NCBI GenBank assembly: GCA_034189755.1
Contig: JAXIHJ010000129.1
Location: forward strand, 1 to 16,997
Direction of reading: 5' to 3'
Origin: JAXIHJ01 sp034189755
Lineage (GTDB): Bacteria; Planctomycetota; Phycisphaerae; SM23-33
Length of the DNA stretch: 16,997 bases
Every line of letters starts with the position of its first letter. The first letter of the stretch is position 1. The notes under the pieces were generated by a model. That model searched no databases, was not told the origin of the DNA, and saw only the letters and a list, made by a program, of their open reading frames with translations. The position numbers and the translations under genes are program-made. This document shows, piece after piece, positions 7,020 to 12,177 of this stretch.

Positions 7020-7496
7020 TTATTTCTTGGCGGCCTTGAGCTGCTTTGTAAGGTCGAGGATGTGGCCGAGTTCCTGCTTGATGATCGCATCGATCTTTTC
7101 CTTGCCTGCCGCCACCACGTCTTTCATGCCGTTATAGAAGACAACGGAATCTTTCTCCAGGCCGATAGCCGTCTGAAGTATGTCCTCGATGGGTTCCTGC
7201 CCGGATAGTTGCCCGGCCGGGTCGGCCTCGAAGACCTTGCCGTCGGCCATGGCCTGCAGGTAGAGAGCGCCCTCGTTGTCCGGGTCGGCCGTAATGGGGC
7301 GTTTCTCGGCGTCGGACAGGTTGCGGCGCATCTCCGCGAAGGTCTTTTCGTGGTCGTCTTCCATGGCTGCCAGTCGCAGCAGCAGTTTGCGGCAGCCGCC
7401 GTCGGCGGGTTCGGCGGCCTTGCGATAGAACTTGGCGCCGTTGCGCTCGATCTGCTCGGCCATCTCGAAAATTTCATCTGCATTGAATGTAATCAT
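7020..7496 (-). CDS. Ferritin-like/rubrerythrin-type diiron protein without rubredoxin domain
   Basis: A 158-residue all-helical protein of the ferritin-like superfamily, resembling the diiron domain of rubrerythrin. The first half has E-R-N-G-A-KFYRKAAE (about 15-29) and MEDDHEKTF (45-53) with an ExxH pair. The second half repeats the pattern with LEKDSVVFYNGMKD and KQELGHILDL, again ExxH. No rubredoxin Cys motif follows. The likely role is peroxide reduction or iron handling, inferred from the family. The ATG at 7496 has AAAGGA about 9 bases upstream, lying within the last codons of the desulfoferrodoxin gene, whose stop is 5 bp away; this position beats longer upstream frames that would run through that gene. 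It is the last clear member of the oxygen-defence operon. Confidence 0.85.
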   Translation of the reverse strand: MITFNADEIFEMAEQIERNGAKFYRKAAEPADGGCRKLLLRLAAMEDDHEKTFAEMRRNLSDAEKRPITADPDNEGALYLQAMADGKVFEADPAGQLSGQEPIEDILQTAIGLEKDSVVFYNGMKDVVAAGKEKIDAIIKQELGHILDLTKQLKAAKK

Positions 7497-7501
7497 TGAA
7501 T

Positions 7502-7879
7502 CTATCCTTTCCATAGGCCATGTACATTGCAGTACTCGCGGGCCGTGGCGTTTTCGCCGATGTCGCAAAACACGGCTTGCGGTTCCTGGCCCGGTTTCAG
7601 AAACTGCTTGCAACACTTCTCGCCTGAACTCAGTTCAATCCATTGGATGTAATGCTTTTCTTCCATTGGATGGGCGGTGTTCTGGCCTACGCGGACCTTG
7701 TAGCCGCCCTCGGCCTTCTCAATATACGGCACATGCTTTTCGGCAGTTACGTCGGCGGTCTGCTCTTGCTGCAGCGTCATGGGCTGGCCGCAGCAGATAA
7801 GCTCGCCGGTGCCGGCCTCAAGCATTTCGACGATATTACCACACAATTCGCACTTGTACACTTGAAGTTGCTTAATCAT
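7502..7879 (-). CDS. dfx: Desulfoferrodoxin (superoxide reductase)
   Basis: Reduces superoxide to hydrogen peroxide without producing oxygen, in the cytoplasm of anaerobes. The 125-residue length is that of two-iron (class I) desulfoferrodoxin. The N-terminal desulforedoxin domain has C10, C13 and the C29-C30 pair (CELCGN...CC). The catalytic domain has the E47-K48-H49 segment (EKHVPYIE), H70 and H76 (HPMEEKHYIQW), and C117/H120 near the end (CNVHGLW), matching the known His4-Cys site. The ATG at 7879 has an ideal AAGGAG about 9 bases upstream, and it overlaps the end of the permease gene by 8 bp. The peroxide made would be handled by the rubrerythrin of the same operon. A long upstream extension of the frame is discarded. 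Confidence 0.97.
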   Translation of the reverse strand: MIKQLQVYKCELCGNIVEMLEAGTGELICCGQPMTLQQEQTADVTAEKHVPYIEKAEGGYKVRVGQNTAHPMEEKHYIQWIELSSGEKCCKQFLKPGQEPQAVFCDIGENATAREYCNVHGLWKG

Positions 7880-8930
7880 TGGTGCTGTCTCCTTGTTTTG
7901 GCTGTTGCACGTGAGTTTTATGCTTATGTACTGTTCGTATCGCAGCCGCGAAGCCCAGAACGACCAGCAGTACGACTGCACAGGTCCACTTTACGTAATT
8001 AGGCAGCATCCACGGCATGGCCGGGGTGGCTGAGATTCGACCGACATTGAATACGTAGTCCAATAGCAGCCCCGCCGCCAGTGCGCTGCCGGCGACGGTG
8101 AGCAGGTATATAATGGCCGTGCGTCGTCCCAGCACTCGCCAGACCGTGGTAATGGTGGCGGCGTTAGTCGCCGGGCCTGTCATCAGGAACACCAACGCCG
8201 CTCCGGGCGATACGCCCGCCGCTATCAACGCCGCCGCCACCGGCACCGACGCCGTCGCGCAGACGTAAACCGGGATGCCGAGAAGCATCATTATCATCAT
8301 CGCGCCGAGGCCGCCGCCGAGAATATTGGCGAAGTAATCTTTTGGCACGGCGGCTGAAATAACCGCAGCTATGACCAGCCCCACCAGCAGCGCCCGACCG
8401 ATGTCGCGCGGAAGCGCCACGAAGCCATAGGATAAAACGCGATAGAGTTTGCCTCGCCCGCCATCGCCGGCGCAGCAGGCTTCCCGGCACTTTTCGGCGG
8501 CCGGTTCGGCCCCGCCGTTTACCGCCGCCGAGACGATGCTTCCGCCTATCATCCCGCTTATCAGGGCGGCCAACGGCCTAAACATCGCAAAGACACCGCC
8601 CAGCAGGCTGAGCGTTACAAAGATACTGTCGGCGCCGGTCTGCGGCGTGGAGATTAGAAATGCGGTAGTGGCACCTTTGCCTGCTCCATGCCTGCGGATT
8701 GATGCGGCTACGGGTATCACCCCGCAGGAGCAAAGCGGCAGCGGAACGCCGAATGCCGAGGCCTTTATCACCGGCCAGATGCCGTGCCCGCCAAGGTGCC
8801 GCTCGATCAGCTCCGGCGAGACAAAAACGCTCAGCACGCCCGCGATGAAAAAGCCGAACAGCAGGTACGGAGCCATCTCGCCCAGCACGGTCCAGAAGTT
8901 CAGCGGGATGTTCGTTAGCCATTCAGGCAC
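7872..8930 (-). CDS. SO_0444-type permease, putative Cu/Zn efflux transporter
   Basis: A polytopic inner-membrane protein of the DUF318/ArsP-like permease family, closest in my recognition to the SO_0444 group annotated as copper/zinc efflux. From the GTG it has 352 residues and about eight hydrophobic helices. PLPLCSCGVIPVA (about 63-75, C67 and C69) is the family motif; STPQTGADSI and MTGPATNAATIT are the other conserved intramembrane segments. A central loop carries EKCREACC (about 147-153), a Cys cluster that could bind metal. The GTG at 8930 is preferred because AAGGA lies 9 bases upstream and it overlaps the preceding stop by only 8 bp; a farther start at 9002 would overlap by 80 bp. 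The transported ion is not proven by sequence. Confidence 0.83.
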   Translation of the reverse strand: MPEWLTNIPLNFWTVLGEMAPYLLFGFFIAGVLSVFVSPELIERHLGGHGIWPVIKASAFGVPLPLCSCGVIPVAASIRRHGAGKGATTAFLISTPQTGADSIFVTLSLLGGVFAMFRPLAALISGMIGGSIVSAAVNGGAEPAAEKCREACCAGDGGRGKLYRVLSYGFVALPRDIGRALLVGLVIAAVISAAVPKDYFANILGGGLGAMMIMMLLGIPVYVCATASVPVAAALIAAGVSPGAALVFLMTGPATNAATITTVWRVLGRRTAIIYLLTVAGSALAAGLLLDYVFNVGRISATPAMPWMLPNYVKWTCAVVLLVVLGFAAAIRTVHKHKTHVQQPKQGDSTND

Positions 8931-9744
8931 AGGCTTTTTCCTTGGCTGGCGCCCGGCAGCCGTCGAAGAACGCTGAAAAGTCCATATCGTCGCGAATCCC
9001 AAGCCGTGTCAGTGCAAAATCGTAGCGCACCGGGTCATCGGGCGATATTTGCCTGAACGCGGCCGTAACTTCCAGGGCCGTGCGAATATCGGCGGTCTTC
9101 CGCCTGGTAATGCCCAGCGCCAGTGCGATTTTGTGCATGTGCGTGTCCAGCGGGACGATCAGCCTTTCAGGCCCGACGCACGACCAGCCGCCGGGGTCCA
9201 CGTCGTCGCGGCGAACCAACCAGCGAAGCATCAGGTTCAGCCGCTTGCACGCGCTGCGGCGGGCCGGGTCGGGCAGCAGGTGGCCGCACTCGCCGTCAGC
9301 AGCTTCGGTAATTTTGTCTACGAACGATTGCAGCGCCGGCCAAACGGTCTGGTCGGTGGGGCCGGCCCCTTCGCCGAAGCACGCCTCGAGCGAACCGAAC
9401 CGCCCGATAAGACGCCTTGCGCCAATCAGCATCGCCGCTACGTGCCCGCCGGAGTTGAAGCGGTGCCTAAAGCCACTAAGCGCCCGCCGCAGTCGCGACG
9501 GGCTTGCTTTTGCTAAATACCGCGCTGGGCGAGGCCCCAACCGCTCCAGCACAGCCGAGACGCTCTTTAGAATCTGCCGGACCCGCCCGTACGCCAGCGA
9601 ACTGGCCAACAGGGCGACTATCTCCCGGTCGGCCGGGTCGTCATAACCGTAAAGAAACTCCAGCGGGTCGCCGGGGACGTACTTCCGCCGGTTCAGGCGG
9701 CGGTACAGCCTTTGCATCGCGTATGTATGCTGCCGTAGCGCCAT
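8923..9744 (-). CDS. TIGR02757 family protein
   Basis: A 273-residue soluble, largely helical and basic protein of the conserved family TIGR02757 (DUF2400); no biochemical function is established to my knowledge. The recognisable parts are an N-terminal segment ending in YDDPADREIVALLASSLAYG, a central block with SACKRLNLMLRWLVR and DDVDPGGW, then LIVPLDTHMHKIALALG and a C-terminal block DPVRYDFALTRLGI. No signal peptide or membrane helix is present. It ends in an 8-bp overlap with the permease gene and starts 17 bp after the siroheme protein, so it is firmly inside the operon. Context suggests a role under oxidative or metal stress, but this is inference only. Confidence 0.85.
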   Translation of the reverse strand: MALRQHTYAMQRLYRRLNRRKYVPGDPLEFLYGYDDPADREIVALLASSLAYGRVRQILKSVSAVLERLGPRPARYLAKASPSRLRRALSGFRHRFNSGGHVAAMLIGARRLIGRFGSLEACFGEGAGPTDQTVWPALQSFVDKITEAADGECGHLLPDPARRSACKRLNLMLRWLVRRDDVDPGGWSCVGPERLIVPLDTHMHKIALALGITRRKTADIRTALEVTAAFRQISPDDPVRYDFALTRLGIRDDMDFSAFFDGCRAPAKEKACA

Positions 9745-9761
9745 TTGCCGATCCGTTCACT

Positions 9762-10424
9762 TTATGCCGCGCCCACCGCCTGCTTAAGTGCGTCCAGTCC
9801 CAGCCGGTCGATTACCCGGCCAAGCCGCTCGCGGGGTTTGGCGTTGGCCTTGAAGTATTCGATTACCTTGTCGATAAGGGCCAGGGCCTCGTCGTCGTCC
9901 AGGCCTTCGGCGATCAGCTCGGCTATGCGAGGCCTGACGCCTCCGCATCCGCCTACCAGAAGCCTCCAGCCCTTGGCCGTGCCGAACAGGCCGATGTCCT
10001 TGTATCCAGTCTCGGCGCACTGGTTCGGACAGCCGCTGACGCCCATCTTCAACTTGCCGGGCAGCTCCAGGCCGTGGTACTTGGCGTCCAGCTTCATGCC
10101 AATGCCGAGGCTGTCCCGTATGCCGCGCTTGCAGAACGTAGTACCCGGGCAGGCCTTGATGCTGCGAACGCACAGGCCCACAGCGTAGCCGGCGTCCATG
10201 CCGAGGTCCGACCAGACACCATCGATGTCCTGCTCCTTTAAGCCGACTATGGCGATGCGGGCGGCACTGGTGATCTTCAAGGCCGCACAGTTGTATTTCT
10301 CGGCGACGTCGGCAAGCGTGCGAAGCGTCTGCGGCGTAACGACGCCGCAGGGAATATGCGGGGCTACGGCGTAAGTTTCCTTGTCGCGCTGGAGGATTAC
10401 TCCTCTGTCTCCGTCTTCCAGCAT
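9762..10424 (-). CDS. Small siroheme/[4Fe-4S] sulfite reductase-like protein
   Basis: A 220-residue protein of the nitrite/sulfite reductase family, about the size of the low-spin assimilatory-type sulfite reductase of Desulfovibrio. The N-terminal half holds the ferredoxin-like half domain (TLADVAEKYNCAALKITSAARIAIVG). The cluster ligands follow as C92-x5-C98 (ACPGTTFC) and C132-x3-C136 (GCPNQC), the classic siroheme/4Fe-4S pattern. The C-terminus is helical. It covers only one of the two tandem halves of ordinary sulfite reductase, so the enzyme probably works as a small single-lobe form. AAAGGA lies 6 bases before the ATG at 10424. It is 38 bp behind rubrerythrin. Its electron donor and true substrate (sulfite, nitrite or other) are unknown. 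Confidence 0.85.
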   Translation of the reverse strand: MLEDGDRGVILQRDKETYAVAPHIPCGVVTPQTLRTLADVAEKYNCAALKITSAARIAIVGLKEQDIDGVWSDLGMDAGYAVGLCVRSIKACPGTTFCKRGIRDSLGIGMKLDAKYHGLELPGKLKMGVSGCPNQCAETGYKDIGLFGTAKGWRLLVGGCGGVRPRIAELIAEGLDDDEALALIDKVIEYFKANAKPRERLGRVIDRLGLDALKQAVGAA

Positions 10425-10462
10425 GTTAATTCCTTTCCGGTGGGAAGGGGGTTCTTGATGGA

Positions 10463-11035
10463 TTACCAATTCTCGCCCAGCAATTCGAAGTGCGCCTGGG
10501 GATGATCGCATGCCGGGCAAAGTTCCGGCGCTTCGGGCCCTTCGTGCAGGTAGCCGCAGTTACGGCAGCGCCATACGACCGCGGAGTCCTTCTTGAAGAC
10601 CTTGTTTTCTTTGATATTTTTCGCCAATGCGAGGTAGCGTTTTTCGTGCTGCTTTTCCGCCACGGCGATGGACTCCATGGCGCCGGCGATCTCTTCGAAG
10701 CCCTCATCGCGGGCGATTTTTGCGAAATCGGGGTACATCGTGGTCCACTCGTGGTTTTCACCGGCGGCTGCGGCTTTAAGGTTGTCCGGCGTCTCGCCGA
10801 TTACCCCGAACGGAAATGCCGCCGTGATTTCCGCCTCGCCGCCGGTCATGAACTTGAACAGCCGCTTGGCGTGTTCCCGCTCCTGGTTGGCCGTTTCTTC
10901 AAAAATGTCAGAGATTTGCACGTAACCGTCCTTGCGCGCCTTGCTGGCAAAATAGGTATACCGGTTCCTTGCCTGCGACTCGCCCGCGAAGGCGCACATC
11001 AGGTTCTTTTCCGTCTTGCTGCCTTTGAGTTCCAT
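10463..11035 (-). CDS. rbr: Rubrerythrin (NADH/rubredoxin-type peroxidase)
   Basis: Reduces hydrogen peroxide to water in anaerobes through a diiron site fed by a rubredoxin-like iron. It has 190 residues. The N-terminal four-helix diiron domain (1-140) shows E19, E52 with E54-H55 (NQEREHAKR), E93/E96 (ENHEW) and E127 with H130 (VAEKQHEKRY). The C-terminal rubredoxin-like domain (about 155-185) has C157-x2-C160 and C173-x2-C176 (CRNCGY, CPACDHP). The ATG has AAGGAGA 6 bases upstream. Its first 37 bp overlap the end of perR, in another frame, so the two are translated from one message. As first enzyme behind the repressor it is the likely main target. Confidence 0.97.
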   Translation of the reverse strand: MELKGSKTEKNLMCAFAGESQARNRYTYFASKARKDGYVQISDIFEETANQEREHAKRLFKFMTGGEAEITAAFPFGVIGETPDNLKAAAAGENHEWTTMYPDFAKIARDEGFEEIAGAMESIAVAEKQHEKRYLALAKNIKENKVFKKDSAVVWRCRNCGYLHEGPEAPELCPACDHPQAHFELLGENW

Positions 11036-11484
11036 TGGCTTCTCCTTGTGCTCTGGTTAGAATTTCTGCTGTTTTTGTTGTTCTTGCATTTTCTGCAAAG
11101 GCCCTGGAATTCCAACTCGTGGCCTAGAATCTTGAAGTTGCTCGCTGTCCTGGCTACGGAGTCAAGATCGCCGAACGGCTTGGCCGATATGTCGCTGACC
11201 TTGCCGCATACCGTGCACCGCACATGGTAGTGGCGGTGCAAGCCGCCGTCGTAGCACTGCTGGGTTCCCGTTACACCTATTTTCTTTATGAGCCCTTGCT
11301 GGCTGAGAATCTCAAGATTGCGATACACCGTTGAGAGGCTGATATTGGGTACCTTCCGGCGAACACGATCGTAGACCATGTCTGGGGTGAGATGAACGCC
11401 CGGCGTGCGAAATTCACCCAGTATGACCCGCCGCTGACGTGTCAGGCGCAGGGATGATGAACCGTTTTCGCCCCGCTTGTTCAT
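10999..11484 (-). CDS. perR: PerR-type peroxide-sensing Fur family repressor
   Basis: A 161-residue Fur-family metalloregulator. The N-terminal winged helix (about 12-75) contains ISLSTVYRNLEIL, the recognition helix. The structural zinc Cys4 site is C90-x2-C93 and C130-x2-C133. The candidate regulatory ligands H31, D79, H85, H87 and D98 keep exactly the spacing of B. subtilis PerR H37, D85, H91, H93 and D104; the Asp at the last position is the feature that separates PerR from Fur. This makes peroxide sensing by His oxidation likely. A basic, Asn/Ser/Arg-rich tail (134-161) is longer than usual and overlaps the rubrerythrin gene by 37 bp. The ATG at 11484 is chosen over a TTG at 11502. It probably regulates its own operon. 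Confidence 0.88.
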   Translation of the reverse strand: MNKRGENGSSSLRLTRQRRVILGEFRTPGVHLTPDMVYDRVRRKVPNISLSTVYRNLEILSQQGLIKKIGVTGTQQCYDGGLHRHYHVRCTVCGKVSDISAKPFGDLDSVARTASNFKILGHELEFQGLCRKCKNNKNSRNSNQSTRRSQWNSKAARRKRT

Positions 11485-11500
11485 AATAGTAACGATTCCC

Positions 11501-11525
11501 AACTAGCACTACCTCTAATATAGTT
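11501..11525. promoter_or_regulatory. Candidate operator over the perR promoter
   Basis: AACTA (11501-11505) and TAGTT (11521-11525) form an inverted repeat that spans the -10 box and the predicted transcription start. The position suits autorepression by PerR. It is not a match to the TTATAAT-type PerR box of Firmicutes, and the arms are short, so this is tentative. Confidence 0.25.
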
Positions 11526-11545
11526 TTTTGGCTCTGTAAAGTCAA
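11517..11545 (-). promoter_or_regulatory. Sigma70-type promoter of the perR-rbr operon
   Basis: Read on the minus strand: -35 TTGACT (11545-11540), a 17-bp spacer, -10 TATATT (11522-11517), each one base off consensus. Transcription would begin near 11510, leaving a leader of about 25 bases before the perR ATG at 11484. Confidence 0.7.
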
Positions 11546-11746
11546 GTACTGGTGGAGAAAAAAGTGCGTTACTCCGCCGGCATGCCATTTCAGCAGGGGG
11601 GCAACAAAGGTGTACACACACGCGTCCGGCTGAAAAATCTGAAAGGCAGCGCCCCCTTTAATTTTCGGACCGCTTACGGTTTTCACGGGCTACTCCGTTC
11701 ACCCGCCTGTAACCCAGCGGTGGGCAGATCGTTACACGCGGGGTGC
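11546..11746. other. Intergenic spacer between the perR promoter and the left LacI cassette
   Basis: About 200 bases with no convincing gene. A frame from 11552 runs into the left cassette but has no ribosome site, and its tail is only the translated promoter repeat. Small hairpins such as AAAGG with CCTTT (around 11641-11658) and ACCG-CTTA-CGGT (around 11669-11680) are visible, but nothing that clearly marks a terminator or an insertion sequence end. Confidence 0.4.
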
Positions 11747-11812
11747 GCCTTGACCTGCAACTTGCTTCAGGACCCCCTTGAAAAAAGCGGGAAGTTTCAG
11801 AGTGTTTTGCGA

Positions 11813-11841
11813 TTGACACGTGAGGGGTTTCGGTGTAGACT
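11813..11841 (+). promoter_or_regulatory. Promoter of the mini-LacI/DUF3604 operon
   Basis: A perfect -35 TTGACA (11813-11818), a 17-bp spacer and -10 TAGACT (11836-11841). The -10 touches the first operator, which covers the predicted start point, the usual geometry for steric repression. No other promoter is evident before the DUF3604 gene. Confidence 0.75.
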
Positions 11842-11861
11842 TACCGTAACGTAACGGTAAG
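11840..11861. promoter_or_regulatory. LacI-type operator, left cassette, site 1
   Basis: A 22-bp near-perfect palindrome with arms CTTACCGTAAC and GTAACGGTAAG: ten of eleven position pairs are symmetric and the centre is CG, as common for LacI-family operators. It overlaps the end of the -10 box and the start site. Confidence 0.7.
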
Positions 11862-11870
11862 GGTAGATGG

Positions 11871-11892
11871 CTTACCGTAACGTAACGGTAAG
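11871..11892. promoter_or_regulatory. LacI-type operator, left cassette, site 2
   Basis: Identical in all 22 bases to site 1 and separated from it by 9 bp, so the centres are 31 bp apart, close to three helical turns. Two dimers would sit on the same face of the DNA. It lies in the leader, about 55 bp before the start codon. Confidence 0.7.
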
Positions 11893-11946
11893 TGCAGCAA
11901 ATAGACCGCAACACGGCGGCAAGATCGAACTAAGGAGAAGGCGCCA

Positions 11947-12171
11947 ATGGGTACGGCTGTGGAAGTGGCGCGGAAGGCGGGAATATCCCGGTCCAGCGCT
12001 TATGAGATTTTGGCCAACCCGAAGCACCCCTGCTCTCCGCAAGCTACGCGTCATCGCGTGCTGGCGGCGAAGGAGACAGGCTACGTGCCTCACGCAGCGG
12101 CAAAGGCCCAAACCGCCGGAACTTCATCCGTTCTTCGGTCGGCAAGGCATTCGGACCAAGCACGGAGATAG
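11947..12171 (+). CDS. Truncated LacI-family protein: DNA-binding headpiece only
   Basis: A 74-residue product with the complete helix-turn-helix of a LacI regulator (VEVARKAGISRSSAYEILANP) and most of the hinge lead-in up to GYVPHAA (about residue 51). It then leaves the LacI sequence for an unrelated 23-residue tail (KAQTAGTSSVLR... DQARR) and stops. There is no ligand-binding or dimerisation domain. Against the full-length copy it differs by S30 for Y, H36 for Q, T44 for V and loss of one Ala. AAGGAG lies about 9 bases upstream, as in the intact gene, so it should be translated. Its stop is 6 bp from the DUF3604 start. It may be a relic of duplication, a translational lead-in, or a small competitor of the full repressor. 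The frame is intact, but function is unproven. Confidence 0.6.
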   Translation: MGTAVEVARKAGISRSSAYEILANPKHPCSPQATRHRVLAAKETGYVPHAAAKAQTAGTSSVLRSARHSDQARR

Positions 12172-12177
12172 CGTGAG

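Larger units (their letters stand above)
11747..12100 (+). repeat. Direct repeat, left copy: promoter, operators and LacI headpiece
   Basis: The 354 bases match 14225-14581 except for seven substitutions and one 3-base deletion. The first roughly 285 bases, through the first 28 codons, differ at a single base, just before the -35 box. The other six changes and the deletion fall in the last 70 bases. The copy ends abruptly inside the LacI hinge region. No target-site duplication or transposase gene is visible around it. Confidence 0.95.

Noticed and set aside
9049..9646. Plus-strand frames of 155 and 188 codons opposite the TIGR02757 gene
   Set aside because: They are antisense shadows in GC-rich DNA; the minus-strand protein has family motifs and operon overlaps.
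11552..11854. 100-codon plus-strand frame ending in the left cassette, with a similar frame at 14054-14332
   Set aside because: The two share a C-terminus only because the promoter-operator repeat is translated in both. Neither has a ribosome site, and both end inside operator DNA.
11840..11892. The repeated palindromes as the beginning of a CRISPR array
   Set aside because: There are only two units per location with a 9-bp spacer that is the same in both cassettes. Position over a promoter and palindromic form point to operators.
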